A DNA stretch of 64,000 nt from Brachycybe producta. Taxonomy: Eukaryota > Arthropoda > Diplopoda > Playtdesmida > Andrognathidae. Position 1 is the stretch's first letter; each line of letters starts with the position of its first letter. Under the pieces are notes generated by a model. The model was given only the letters and a program-made list of their open reading frames with translations, ran no database searches and was not told the DNA's origin. Where the stretch lies: assembly GCA_036925085.1 (NCBI GenBank), contig JAUPFP010000029.1:434001-498000 (forward strand), read 5' to 3'. The position numbers were made by a program, and so were the translations under genes. Of this stretch, positions 35,702-48,089 are shown piece by piece.

Positions 35702-37031
35702 TTTAAGACAAGAATTTCAAACAATTTCAGACATTTGTCATCTTCTCTTGAATCTCTTGTGATAGTTTTGATTCGGTGTGTTCAGTTATTATCATACAGT
35801 GTTTGAAATCACTGAAACCACAATCAGATTGATGAAGTTGTTCCATTTTAAATCTCAGATTGAGATTCAAGAGTATCAATCAGTCAGTATGTATAGAGTC
35901 TCAGTTACTTTTGATTAGCTGATTGTGTATTGTGTTTCTTTCTGATTTTCTATACTATAGATTATAAGAAGACTCTAAAAAGCACGTACACGTTTCTCTC
36001 TACCTAATAATAATCCACGTTGTTTTTCTAAACACGCGCGTACCCACACACATAATATTATGGAGGTGCGGTCCCTATTGTATCTATATAAATGCCTATA
36101 TAAGTATACATATACAATTGATTAGGCCTATATGGTTTGTTTTCAATACCTACACATTCTAATAGAAAATTTGCATTCATTGAACGTGTATATTCACGGG
36201 TAAGGGTACCCTTTATTGTGTTTATTGTAATAGAAGAAGAAAACACATATAAAAAGCAAGAGATAGATTAGGGAGATGGAAGAAAAGTGCCTGGATTTTT
36301 TTTTCTCGGGGGTTTTGCTGCTGCTGTGCTTTTTCTACTAAATATCTAAAGACTAAAAGAATGTTTTAAAGATGGCGGACCATTTTATTTTTTGTTTAAG
36401 AGTTTTAATTTTTTTCTTTTTTTCTTCTTCTCTTCCTGTTATTTATTTGGCAGAAACCCCATTCACAAAATACTGATGCTAAAATTACTTTGCCCACAAC
36501 AATTAGAAGACTGTTAATTGCACTGATTGTTGCACCTGCTGTACATTTCTCACGGGGGGTTTCTCTCTCTCTCTCTCTCTTTTGTTTTTTCTTTGTGTTT
36601 GTGCGTCTGTTGGGTGAATCATTTAAGGGGGAGGGAGAGAGAGAGAGATACATTATTAGGATTCTGGCAAAATTCAATATAATCTTTAACGATTGGCTCG
36701 ATCGTTTGTTTTTATTGTCGATATTTATTTAAATTGACGGTTTTACTGACGATATTTGATAGCACTCTTATTTTTCTTACGCAATACTAATTTACGATTT
36801 ATATACTAGAATTTGTAAGAATTAAGTTCAAAGTTTGCTAGAAACTAGAATGACATTTGAAATGTATACTTGCAAGTATTTTCTTGACTAAAAAAAGGAA
36901 CTTAAGTCAAAGTGGAACTTAAACTAACCTAAACTTAATAACTCTCTGCAGACTTACTAAAGTTTTGTTTGCGTCATAGTTTAAGCTTAACTTTATTTAA
37001 AGTTATGTTTTTGAGTATTGGAGTAAGCCAT
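35702..37031. other. No convincing gene; weak exon-like frame
   Basis: At 36454 a very long pyrimidine tract ending tttatttggcag precedes a frame KPHSQNTDAKITLPTTIRRL and onward, but it runs into a CT microsatellite and no good donor is seen. An F4 core fragment, ttgctagaaactagaatg, lies at about 36836-36853. Confidence 0.35.
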
Positions 37032-37039
37032 ACACTCAG

Positions 37040-37233
37040 ACAGGCATCTGTAGACAGCTTCATAATTTCTTTGGCTCCGCCCTTTTATGAGCGTCAGACC
37101 AAATATCAACCAATTAGAAACAAAAAGGGCGGGGCATGTGACGCCAGACCCAGTAACAAACCAATTAGAAATTGATGACGCGCATAAAAGGGTGGACCCA
37201 AAGAAATTCTGAAGCTGTCTACAGATGCCTGTT
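37040..37233. mobile_element. F3 MITE, hAT-like, copy 3, with 8-bp duplication
   Basis: Ends acaggcatctgtagacagct and agctgtctacagatgcctgt then t are inverted repeats. The identical 8-mer acactcag flanks both sides (37032-37039 and 37234-37241). The interior has two accaattagaaa motifs and gggcggggcatgtgacgcc, related to copies 1 and 2. The clean duplication indicates a fairly recent insertion. Confidence 0.88.
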
Positions 37234-37241
37234 ACACTCAG

Positions 37242-38679
37242 AACTTTCTAAACGTGATGTAAATTAATGTGTGTTGTGGCGTTTGAGTGTATTTGAGGCT
37301 ATTTTCTAAAAAACATCGTAGTGATTTTCAAATTTAGCTCGTGTTTTTTTTTTTAAATAAACTTTTTATGGTTTGAAAATCAACTTTCATTTTAAAACTT
37401 CTTAAATTTCCTTTTTAAAACTATATATTTACTTCAATCATGTAAATAAGAGTTTGCATTTTTATTGATTTTATATCTTTGATCAATCAATATTATTTAT
37501 AATCTCTTTCTTTAAGGATAGGGGTAAAAGGGGGGGGGGGTAATTGACATATGATGATGATGATGATGATGATGGTTGGAAACATCTCGCCACTTTAAAT
37601 ATTGATTGATCCCCCCCCCCCGCTCCCTCCTTCAAAATTTTGAAATTTCTATTGTAGATTTCTTGTCTAATGGTTTCACCATTTAAGATTTGCATGATTA
37701 ATCTGAATATGAATTGTCCCCAATTTCATTGTAAACGACTTTGAAAGCTTTTTTTTTTGTTTACATTCTTTTTTGTTTTGTTTAGAATCTACTTGTGTTT
37801 TTTTGTGTGTCTTCTTCTTCATATTATATATCTAATGTTATATATATTTTCTAAATCATCTCTATGTTTTTGCTTCTTGTCTTATCTTCGAACACAAACT
37901 AAACAATATTCACTTTATGACGTGGGTGGAGCTGTCTCTTTGCAAAAAAAAAATATTCCTTATAATATGTATGCATAAATATGTATGCAAAACTAATCCC
38001 CTAGAAATCATATCCCTCAACAACAACAACAAAAAAAGGTGCAACAAACTTATCTTCTAATTTATCGATCTTTTGCCGTTTTCTAAGTTAGCTGAGGGGA
38101 GTTAGGTTAAAATGGAAGTTGGATTTTTTTTGGAGGAGGAGGAGGAGGAGAGATTGCCACTAATGGATACTTTGCATGTCAAAATGAGCTCTTTTTGCAT
38201 CAGTAAGTATCAAATGCAAAAATGGAGTTTGTAGCTGCCGTCGACGAATTGACGAGTAAAACTGGGAAGGGACAAGTGACGGACGGAATTATTCCCTAGT
38301 GAGCCATCATGAAGTTGCCAAATTTCGACCGCGCCTTCAACGTTCACACAAACTTACTGCCATGACTGACTTTGGCGTTTTTTTTTTCTTCTTCTTCTTC
38401 TTCTTCCTAAAAAGAACTATCTAAAATGCTTTTTTTTTCTCTCTCTCCGTTATGGTCCAAAACAAAAACACTCATTGATAAAAAAATTAACAACAAAAGA
38501 AAAACAGGGAGTCCAATTCTAGAACCACCCTTAGAAAAACAAAACAAAAACAATTGTGTTTAGGGGGAGGGAGTTGGAATGTGAACGCCGCCATTGGGAG
38601 ATCGATCGAAATTTGTATTTCTTCCTTCGTATATTTACAATAGAACACTCTTTAATACAATTCTGTATATTGAAAGCCA
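37242..38679. other. No convincing gene
   Basis: Poly-G (37531-37540), GAT run (37551-37574), poly-C (37611-37621), GGA run (38131-38150) and CTT run (38388-38406). A GC-richer stretch at 38200-38350 contains splice-donor-like gtaagt on both strands (38215; minus strand near 38360) but no frame with both ends. Confidence 0.4.
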
Positions 38680-38830
38680 TTAAGGTGACTTTTAAAGTAT
38701 AAACGCCGCGCGACCTTTTCAGATGCAAAATGAAGAGAAACTTGACTTACAAACTAGAAGGGTTGCTCAATCACTTAAGGATATTTTCATATTTGTTATC
38801 TTTTAAAATAAGCTTTTTATTGCCTAAAAA
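38680..38830. mobile_element. F4 fragment, left half
   Basis: Starts TTAA at 38680 with ttaaggtgacttttaaagta. Then aaaatgaagagaaacttgac, tacaaactagaagggt, gctcaatcacttaaggatat and aaaataagctttttat. The right half is absent. Confidence 0.65.
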
Positions 38831-38890
38831 AGCTCAGAATTCAAATAAGAGTTTTGCATTTAATTCTTTTAAATAAAAAAAAGGAAACTA

Positions 38891-39030
38891 GGCACTTGAT
38901 GTTCAACTTGAACCCTCAGTACAGGAGTTTCAACATAGAACAACCTAATTTTATTCAATATCCATGAATAAGAGTTTTTCTTTGTTGGAACTCTGTTCAG
39001 AGGGTTCAAGTTGAAGTTCAATTATTAAGA
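38891..39030. mobile_element. F6 inverted-repeat element, copy 3
   Basis: The best copy of the family: gttcaacttgaaccctcagt then acaggagtttcaaca pairs with tgttggaactctgttcagag then ggttcaagttgaa. The loop is about 30 bp of AT-rich DNA. Confidence 0.65.
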
Positions 39031-39776
39031 TTTTTCACTTTTGAATTTGAGTTTTGAAAACAAGTTAAGAAAAAAAAGGTTTCAGTCAATTTGTGTTATT
39101 TTGATGTTTGGTTTTTGGAGGGAAACAATGTCCATCCATTAGCATTTTTCTTGCATTTTATGGATTTGACCTTCACTTAAACTGGAAAAACTTGAAAAAT
39201 CGATGTCATTATCTATTATGTTACAAAATACAACAGAGGTTTTGACTTTTATACTGTGTATGTTAGTAATATTATACAAACACACTTCTGCATTGTAGAT
39301 GAGTTAAGTATGGTGGTGGTGGTTGGTGTTGAAGTTGCCTTCAAATATAAAATGTTGCGTTTGACACTTACTGTCAACTAAATGGCGCCCAAGCAAACAA
39401 CTTTTCTCTCTTTCTCTCATTGAACACACACACACAACTAACAATGTCTTAAGACATAAGAAGAATGGAAAAAATGATGGGAGAAACTTGTTTCTTTATC
39501 TTGAAGCATAAACTTTTATAACCAACATTAAATTGTAGTTGACGTAAACGTTTGTTATCTAATCCTAAAGTGCTTCATGTAACTTTTAGTGATAAACATC
39601 AGCAACCATTGTTTATTTTTTCAAATACTCTACAACCTTCCAAAAAAAAAAAACCTCCACAAAAAGGAATGTTTAGAATTTTTTTTTCAGTTTTTATTTG
39701 ACATCTTAAGGAATTTCAAGACACAAAAAATGAAATATTTCCTTTAAAAAATGAAGTCAGGAATTAAGAATGTTGT
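39031..39776. other. No gene seen
   Basis: AT-rich DNA with a short GGT run near 39312 and a CA run near 39425. Confidence 0.45.
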
Positions 39777-40000
39777 TTGAGGTGGTTTTAATGTATAAAC
39801 CGCTCTTCGAACTCTTGAATATTCTGTCGTTCATGGTTAGAATGAAGAGAAACTTAAATGTGTTTTTAGAAACTAGAAAGGTGGCTCAATCACTTAATGG
39901 GGTATTTTCACGTTGATATCTTTCAAAGTAAGCTTTTTATGTCAACTTTGAAATGACCCAACTTGAAGCAGACGATATTTTTTTAAAATTTTTGTCCATA
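39777..40000. mobile_element. F4 fragment, left half
   Basis: ttgaggtggttttaatgtat at the left, then tcgaactcttgaatattctg, gaagagaaacttaaatgtgt, agaaactagaaaggtg and gatatctttcaaagtaagct. It continues to the centre region agcagacgatattttt and stops, the right half being replaced by unrelated DNA. Confidence 0.7.
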
Positions 40001-40819
40001 CTTTCAATTGCTTTTCGGAAACGCAAAATAACTAGTATTATTTTCAACAATTCCGCGTTTTTTTTCCATTTTGGAAAAATTTGCCATACTGTGTATCTCA
40101 GTGATTGCCTATTAAAAGGGGCAGCACTAAAAATTTCATAAAGTTACCTTTAAACTTTGAAATGTTTTTTTTTAATGAAGACATTTGACAAAGTGAGAGA
40201 ACTTACAAACCGAGTTTTTATTCGCCTTTAGCAGCAGGTTTTTCAATTTTTCATTGTGAAATAATAACATTTTTCGTTCCTCCTCATATATGTAAATATA
40301 AAAAACTAGAATGATGACGGACTATTTTTTTTTCGTAGGTAGAAATAAAATTTTATATTTTGTGTGTGAAAATTATTCTCACTAGTTTTATTTTTATGCT
40401 GACTGTTGATCGTCTATTAAGATGTTGATGTTAGACACCCTAAAATTGTTATCCCCCCAACAAAATACCAACTGACTCTCCTTTAGAACATTTTTTTTCT
40501 TACTTGTAGGCATTTTTAAAAGAGAAAAATTTTATTATGATTTGCTCCAAAGAAACAGTTTTTCTTTTCTCTACATCGTTGACATAAGGTTATTATTATA
40601 TAGAAAGTACATTGTATATATATAGTCTTTATATATGTACTATATGGGTTTTGTTGCTTTTGAATATTTTTCAGTCAAAACAGGTTTTTTCTACTTTACA
40701 AAAATAAGGGAGTCAGAGAGAGTCCTTTTTATTTTATTGAGAGAGAAAAAGATGAGAGAGTTAGTTCATTGTTTAAAAAAAGACATTATTCAAATGAACA
40801 CCACAAAATGCATTAAAAA

Positions 40820-41053
40820 TATACCGGTTTCATCATAAGAAGAAGCTTGTGACGTCAGAGGGGTTGACTAAAATTTATCATTGTGTCATTTAGTCTAATA
40901 GAAAATGGACGTTTTCAACTGTTTAAACAAAAGGCTTTTTTAATTTTTTTATGTTATTACCTCCTTTTCTATAAAAGAAAATGACGCAAAGTCTAAATTA
41001 TTTGTCAACCCCTGTGACATCACAAGCTTCTTCTTAAGAATGAGGCAGGTATA
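40820..41053. mobile_element. F2 MITE, TA-flanked, copy 2
   Basis: Left TACCGGTTTCATCATAAGAA then GAAGCTTGTGACGTCAGAGG; right cctgtgacatcacaagcttc then ttcttaagaatgaggcaggt. Both ends have TATA context. The left arm keeps TGACGTCA, the right is mutated to tgacatca. Confidence 0.75.
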
Positions 41054-41582
41054 CGTAATATTGTAAGTAGAATAAAGGACAATTTTTGAAACTGGAAACA
41101 TTTCCAGTATTTATAAACCATACCATCCAGTATTAAAACATACTATAAATACAGATGCGTGGTGGTTATTATTTATTATAATTGTATTATTGCTTTTACA
41201 TTGTTTCTGTTTTTAATATAAATGTATATTTTGGGGGCGTCACATTATAACCTGAGTTAAAAGGGTCAAACGACTGGTGGGTGTGGATTCGGATGGGTGT
41301 GTTGGGGGATAGAAGGAGCGTTGTAAAATGTAAATGCTATTATCATTTCGTTCTCTTTTATATCAATTGACGTTTATCGATCAAACCCATTTGAAAATGC
41401 TCTTTGATTTTTCCTTCTGTTTAACAACGTAGGAAAAAGTAATAAAAATAAAGGCCGTGTTTTAAAATTTGACTTAAAGAAAGCTAAATTTAAAAACTCC
41501 ACTCTTAATTTATTAGTTAAAATCGCATAGTTGTTTTGAAATTGATAAAGGTATGGCGCAGCCATATTTGTTTGTTAAACTA
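41054..41582. other. No gene seen
   Basis: AT-rich DNA, with no frame supported by splice signals. Confidence 0.4.
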
Positions 41583-41585
41583 TTA

Positions 41586-41802
41586 TACCTTCTTTTCATT
41601 ATAAAATTTAACTCCAGTTAAAATATATTAATTAATAATAAACATAATAAGCATAGAAGTATGAAGTTAAAACCAACAAAAAGTGACACAAACAACATCA
41701 TTAAGTTTTTAAAATTGGAAACACATCGGAAATAACCCCTAAAGTTAAAGTTAACCTTAATTTGAAAACTGCAGTTATTTTATTTGAATGCAAACCGAGA
41801 TA
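41586..41802. mobile_element. F1 MITE, copy 4, degraded
   Basis: Left taccttcttttcattataaa then atttaactccagtta; right aactgcagttattttatttg, ending ccgagata. It is shorter than the other copies, with diverged ends and TTA only on the left. Confidence 0.5.
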
Positions 41803-42969
41803 TAATTGTGAGAAAATTTAGAAAACTTTACCTTTCTATTAACTATCATTTGACATTGTTTGATTGTTAAACATGTCATTTCTAACAAGTAATTCAGATT
41901 ATTACAAAATGATTTCTTTTTATAAAAAAAGGTCCCCCCCCCCCTTCTTTTTTCCTTTTTACTGAAGAGATTTATTGATGTTTTCACTTTTTTTTTCATC
42001 ATTTTTTATCAAATAAAATGCACATCCATCTTGTCCAATTCTTTAACATTTGTTAGTGGTCTAAGGGGGTTGGTTGGTTGGTTGTATTTTCTTGTATGTT
42101 GATGGGATCTAATCTTTAGGCGTGAATTTTTGTAGACATATCCGCCGCCAACATTTTTGCATTTGAAAATTACCCCCTTCTTTGTTGGTGTCACTATTGA
42201 GGAAAAACTTTTTTCTTCTTTAAATTTACATTTTTACAGTTGGGGCCTTTTTCTAACACAGAGAGAAAAAAATATATATATTTTCCCTTTTTTTTCTCCA
42301 TCAAGTTTTTTTTTTTATTTATTTTTCTGGCTCAAAAACGGAAGTCCTTCAGTTCGTATTTCTTCCAAACTGAGGAATAGCATTTGCTTGTCGTTACCAT
42401 CAACAAACGATGAACAGTAATCCCATAATGCACTACGTGCTTTTCTGATGGTGTTTCACTTCACAAATTCCTTCCTATTTCACCCTCTTTTTTTCTCTCT
42501 CCCATATAAGGGAACGATCGATATATATCCCTCACCCCCAATTTATTTTTTCTTAAAGGGATCTTTTTATTCTTGTATAGTTTTTTTTACCCATTTCAAA
42601 TACAAAGAAGTAAAACCAGCCCCATTTTCTATAGAATTCAAAAAAATAACACCATGTTTTAATGACAAAAAGGTTCCAAATGTTACTTCAGGCTTAAAAT
42701 GGCATTGAATAAGCTTTTAATTACTATAGTTATTACTCATTCTGACATTTCTAGTGACAAACTTTCTATAATGGGAATAGAAAAGGTTATATGAACATGA
42801 CAAGTTTCTTGGTTCAGTTATTTTTTAAAGTAAACTTTTACATTTACAGGTTTTTAATGTCAGTGAGATTGTATCATTTTAAAAGATTGCTTTATGTGTC
42901 TTAGGCATGAATTTCAGAAGGAAACTTTGGGTCATATGTTATTAATGAATTACTAAGTTAAAAGTAGTG
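41803..42969. other. No convincing gene
   Basis: AT-rich DNA with a C-run (41936-41944) and GGTT repeats near 42067-42082. Confidence 0.4.
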
Positions 42970-43092
42970 CAAAACTCTTGAACTTTTTTTTATAATAAGA
43001 GTTAAACACTTAAAACATAGAAAACATTGAAAAACAATGTTCAACAGTATCGAATGCTAGAATCCTGTTCACAGGGTTGAAGTTCAAGTGCC
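42970..43092. mobile_element. F6 inverted-repeat element, copy 4, degraded left arm
   Basis: The right arm cctgttcacagggttgaagt then tcaagtgcc matches the other F6 right arms (16201, 39000). The left arm near 42973 (actcttgaac) is only partly preserved. Confidence 0.4.
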
Positions 43093-43344
43093 AAAGTTAT
43101 CGTCTTAAACTTATGTCATAGTCTTTATGTGACATTTAAGAACGATGAAGAATTGGAAGTCCATTAGTAATGGCACAGGAATTGTGGGATACAATTTTGA
43201 ATTCAAGTTTCCTCTGGAGAATGTATCAATCTATTTTCAGATTGGTGTATAAGTAATCAGATAGTTTCTCTCCTTATTTTGTATGGGTCTTGTCCTTTTT
43301 TTAACGTCTTCTCATCCATGTTTCATGACTTTTTTCTCTCAAAG

Positions 43345-43406
43345 CCAACGAGGAGAAGAAGGAGGAGGATGCAAACGTCATCAATGGAACCCTGACAAAT
43401 GAATGA
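43345..43406 (+). CDS. Possible 3'-terminal coding exon, unidentified
   Basis: A pyrimidine tract cttttttctctcaaag (43329-43344) is a good acceptor. The following frame, with two leading bases completing a codon, reads NEEKKEEDANVINGTLTNE then TGA at 43404-43406. The acidic and polar composition resembles a real C-terminus, but the Glu/Lys part is encoded by a purine-rich gaggagaagaagg repeat and the frame is only 19 codons. No family recognised and no downstream poly-A signal stands out. Confidence 0.28.
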
Positions 43407-44053
43407 TGGAATTGTATGACTGTATGGGCTCCATTTGATATGGGCTGCCATTATATATCATAGAAAAAAAACGAGACCTACTATATAATGTATACAGTAC
43501 TTACTAATCCCCATAGTGGCTATATATATACACTTGACCATTCGGAATGCCCATTTAGACTTGTGGTATTGTCCCACATTTTTCTATCTTGTCTCCGAGG
43601 GGAGTCATCCAAATGTTGACGTTGTACTCGTTTTTTTCTTCCCTCCTTTTTCTCTTCATTCCCCCAGAGGATCTTTTTTTTTTTCGTCTTCTTCTTTGAA
43701 TCGGTCAATCACATGATAATATTCATTCATTTTTTTGGTCTCCCGCCCCTTCCCCTCGTCTTGTCAAAGACCATATAACTTGTTCAAAGTGTCTAGTGGT
43801 GTCATTCAAACAAAATAAGACCACAATGCATAAATAAACTTACATCGCGGACAATTTTCTACCAAAATGTCATATTTTTCTTACCACAAATACATTTGTT
43901 AAGATGTTTTATGAACAGCTGATGTTAGCAATCGTGGGATCTTATTATAGAAAAAGGCATATAATTATGACAGTCATACTTTATGATCTCATTGCTTGTG
44001 CCTTATTATTGTGTGACTGCCACATTATGTTGTACACCAGTCATATATATACA

Positions 44054-44061
<8 letters not shown>
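43407..44061. other. No convincing gene
   Basis: Would be 3' untranslated and intergenic DNA if the preceding exon is real. Overlapping short frames on both strands at 43516-43716 are mutual shadows. Confidence 0.35.

Positions 44062-44128
<67 letters not shown>
44062..44128. repeat. Compound (AT)n(GT)n microsatellite
   Basis: About 21 AT units run directly into about 12 GT units. Confidence 0.97.
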
Positions 44129-45203
44129 TTATAGTATTCTTTTGTCGGCGTATCCACTGAACACAACTAACTCCATTTGAGAATTAGTCTTTTTTTAAAT
44201 GAATATATTATTCCACTTAACTGAACCAACGATGTTAGTCTCAATAGCGTTGTTTCAGTATGTATAGAGATATATATTTATGCAGACATGCAAATTAGAT
44301 ATCCTAATTATGCTTTTCTCGTTTGAAGAGTTGTCTGTCCACCGCCTTTGCTTGTTCAAAAATTAATGTCTTGTATGCACCTCTTATGGGCATTGTTTGT
44401 ATGTTTACAGTATATAGTCTTATGTCTTCTTATATTATACAAATGTCTGACACTTAAATTGTTTATGACTATTTTTGGACATACACATAAAGGCATATAT
44501 TGTTACATTATATTATATATTTTCTACGCAGTAGCCTCTCCTACACACAATATTAAATATTTCATTGAAAAAGCTTACATTTTCTAGACATTTAATTTAG
44601 AGACGAAAATAAAACAACCTAGTTGAATAAGGGAGGGGGGAGGGCGATCCATGCATACCAACCATTATTACATTACAAGACATCCTCCTCGTCGTCGTCG
44701 TCGTCGTCATTAAATGGTATTTGGCTATAGGAAGTGTATATGCATAGTAATGTTGGTAGTGGTGGTTGGTTGTACAATGAATTTACTTAATAAAAGTGGC
44801 CCTCGTAACCTTTTTTCGAGGCTTCTGGGTATTTCTCTCTTCTTTTCTGTGTGCTTTCTCCATTAGTTCCCCTTATAACCTTGTAAGTAGGCAATCATTG
44901 CCAACATCTGTGTTTTGTAATGAAGTTATGAAAAGATGGAGTTGGTAAGGTGGAGGAGAGAGAGAGAGAGAAAGGGGTTGAAGATTGGAAAGTTGTTCAT
45001 TTTCTCTCTTTCTATATTTCTCTCTCACTTTCTAAAAAATGCAATTGACTTTTTAGTTAAGTTACTTTTTTTTTATTTAAAATAGTTTATTAAGTTTTCT
45101 AATTGGAAGTCTTATAGGTTATAACAAGTATGTATATTTATTGAGTAAGCTAAGAAGCAAAAGTGGCAAATGGTTGACATTAGGTTTTTTCTTCTTCTTC
45201 TTG

Positions 45204-45206
<3 letters not shown>
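44129..45206. other. No gene; simple repeats
   Basis: AT-rich DNA with the GTC run at 44690 and a GA run at 44955-44972. Confidence 0.45.
44690..44709. repeat. (GTC)n microsatellite
   Basis: Six to seven GTC units, CpG-containing, unusual in this AT-rich window. Confidence 0.9.

Positions 45207-45247
<41 letters not shown>
45207..45247. repeat. (AT)n microsatellite, about 20 units
   Basis: Uninterrupted AT dinucleotides. Confidence 0.97.
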
Positions 45248-45251
<4 letters not shown>

Positions 45252-45418
45252 GTCTTTTTTTCGTACAGTTTTATTTTTCATATTACAAGTTGTTCGAGAG
45301 TGACTCTCTCTCTCTCTCTCTGATGGCGGAATTACTTAAAAATAATATTGGCAAAAGCAATGACAAAATGAGGTAGGTGGAAGAGGAGGAGGGTGCCAGG
45401 GGTTCTCCCCTGTTTCTC

Positions 45419-45522
<104 letters not shown>

Positions 45523-45523
45523 T

Positions 45524-46842
45524 AATACTGTATATGTTTGCCTATTTTTGTAATTTTACTTATAAGGATGATAAAAAAGTACATTTCTGAACGTCAATTA
45601 CTTTCTGTCAGTCTTGTTTTTGTAAGAAAAACATAGAAAACTTCTCTTCCTACGCCGCGTATAAGATTGATTTTAGAAAGTAGAATTTCTGTTTCTTCTT
45701 CTTCTTCTTTCTAACATATATTTCTTTATATAGACTACACAAAATGAGATTAAATATGAATAGTAAAATGCTTTCAAACTGTTGATGTGCTGAACTTTTT
45801 TTTAAAAAAAGTCCTCATCTTTTCTATTTATGGAGATTATTTTTAATGGGAATTGAAAGTAGGTTACTTGAGTGGTGGGTTGGGGTGGAGATGTAGATGG
45901 CCCCGGGTGGGGTTGAAATGTTAAAAAGTATTTAACAAAATAACACAACAGTCGAATAAATGAAATACACGTTTTACATAGTTACATAAACACACCGGAA
46001 TTTACTTTATATATTATATGGATTATTAGGCATTACGTTTTTTTGTTTGTTATTTCATTTTACAAAAAATATTGATTCACATATTCATTTTGAATTACAT
46101 TTGTGAAATATGCATATATTACATAAATATAATTTTTTGAAGAGGTTTTAATATTAACGGACATATTCTAAAACGTTACTTAAGGCAAAACTTAACAGGA
46201 AACAATGGTAAACTTAAAAAACTCTTCTTAGAATTAGACTTTTAAGCTTAACTTTGCTTTTGTTAATTACATGTAATTTCTTTTATTCAATTTTAATTAC
46301 TAAATTTGAAGTATTTCTCTTAAAGGAATCATAATTTACTTGAGGCTAAGTGCGACCACAAGATTATATCTAAGGATTTTACTAGTGTTCAGGTTTTATT
46401 AGCCTTTCTATACACAATATAAGGCACATGTTTATTATTGCTTGTTATTGCTTATTCCCTAAAGATGAATGTTTTTTTGTTAAACACATTCATTCTCCCT
46501 CCCCCCCCCTTAAAATGTAATTGTCACAGGAGTCTTTTATTATCCATAAAACACCTGTATATTATATATATATAAATTCTACATTTCTTTATTTAGTTTC
46601 TTGTTGTGTGTAAATGTGTCAACATCTTTCATCGGAAAAAAAATATTTTGTTATAATTTATAAAACATGATTCTTGACTTAAGACTAACTTAAGGTTTAT
46701 GTATTTGTTTTTAACAATAATGGAACAATTACAAATGTACATTATTAAAAAGTGGAGATCACAATAACAAAATTAATTAGAATGTGTATTTGAATAAATT
46801 GCAATTGCCAAATGTGCTCATTTTTCTTGCAAGACTTTCTAG
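45524..46842. other. No gene seen
   Basis: AT-rich DNA with a TTC run (45694-45708), a C-run (46499-46508) and one stretch (46165-46184, tattctaaaacgttacttaa) that is also found near 22871. Confidence 0.4.
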
Positions 46843-46914
46843 GTACAGGAGGAAAACTCTGTCGGCACCTTTGATAATGTTGTGACAGGAAGGATCCGCC
46901 ATTTTGAAAGTGGG
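46843..46914 (+). other. Weak exon-like segment
   Basis: After catttttcttgcaagactttctag the frame reads VQEENSVGTFDNVVTGRIRH then FESG before TAG; a GT in gtagag could instead serve as a donor. It is GC-richer than its surroundings. No homology recognised; 24 codons is short enough for chance. Confidence 0.15.
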
Positions 46915-46917
46915 TAG

Positions 46918-48053
46918 AGAATAGACTTTAGCTTAGAATTCTGTAGAAACTTGGCGCACATGCGCAGAAGAAACTCTGTCACAGATAATGACCGAGTTTC
47001 CCTTCTGTGTTGTATCTATTAGGCAACACTGGCTTGCAGAAAAATGCTTATCGGGTATCTTTTTGTTGTTGTTGTTGTTGTTGCAAGATACAGTGAGAAA
47101 ATTACAAAAAAATATTTGGCACATTTCTTGCACTAAATCTTATTGGAGGCAAGAAATAGCCAGTGTGATTTGCCACTTCAGTCTTATTTAACGAGAAAAG
47201 GTTATCATTCCGTTGACACTTAATTACAAACACCCATATACATTGTACTGTATTCGTTTGTCGTTATAATGACGAAAGATTTCAGTACTTAATAATAACG
47301 ACTGGAGACCTGTTTATATGTTTTTCTTACATTGTGACATTTGTGCTCGTAAAGTACTATAGACAATGTTTTATATGTAAAATCTGATTATTGTTCTAGT
47401 GACTGGAAATAAGATGACACTTGAGTGAGGCTACTACTACATATACATGTATATAGTTAGACCTATATAAAGGTTCCCTAGGTCTTTTTTTTTGCTATAC
47501 TGTAGGGCACCCACTCCTATGTGAGGTAATAAAACGGTCATCTCATAACAGGACGCACAATGTTTGTGAACATAAAAATTGATTAGTTAAACGTAAAAAT
47601 AACGAGTTTCACTTGCGCCACAAAACTCAATATCCACATCTTCTTATATATAAAAAACCATGTTTCCAATTTAATCAGGTTAGTTGATGATATAGAAAAG
47701 GGGAGTGGTGAGGTGGTTTAGGTCAAATTCGATCCGAATGACACTTTTGACCTCCTAATCTGTTTTACTGAAAAACGCCAACATGTCTTGTAGTTCATTT
47801 TAAGTTATAATTAAATTTTTTTGTTTGTGGTTAGTGTTAGTTTTATAAACTTTTATTAAGTGTCAATATATACAATAAGGGTGGTGTCACCTCTAAATTT
47901 TTTTTGGGGGGGGGGGAGGGGTGACTGAAATTGAGCTTATCTTGAGAGAGCCAGAGGACATATATCCCAATTGATAAATGCATTCTATATTTGTTCATTT
48001 TGTGATTCTAAAAGGGCCAACACGTTTATTATTATTATATAACTCTTGTGTCT
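46918..48053. other. No convincing gene
   Basis: Holds a TTG run (47064-47082) and poly-G at 47906-47919. A GC-richer patch at 46940-47050 contains catgcgcag but no promoter I can support. Confidence 0.35.
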
Positions 48054-48089
48054 TTTACTCCTTTCATCATCTTTACTCCTTTCATCATC
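48054..48089. repeat. 18-bp tandem duplication
   Basis: tttactcctttcatcatc occurs twice in direct succession without mismatch. Confidence 0.9.

Noticed and set aside
36454..36560. Plus-strand frame behind a very long pyrimidine tract
   Set aside because: The tract is ordinary T/C-rich DNA of this window, the frame runs into a CT microsatellite and the opposite strand is open too.
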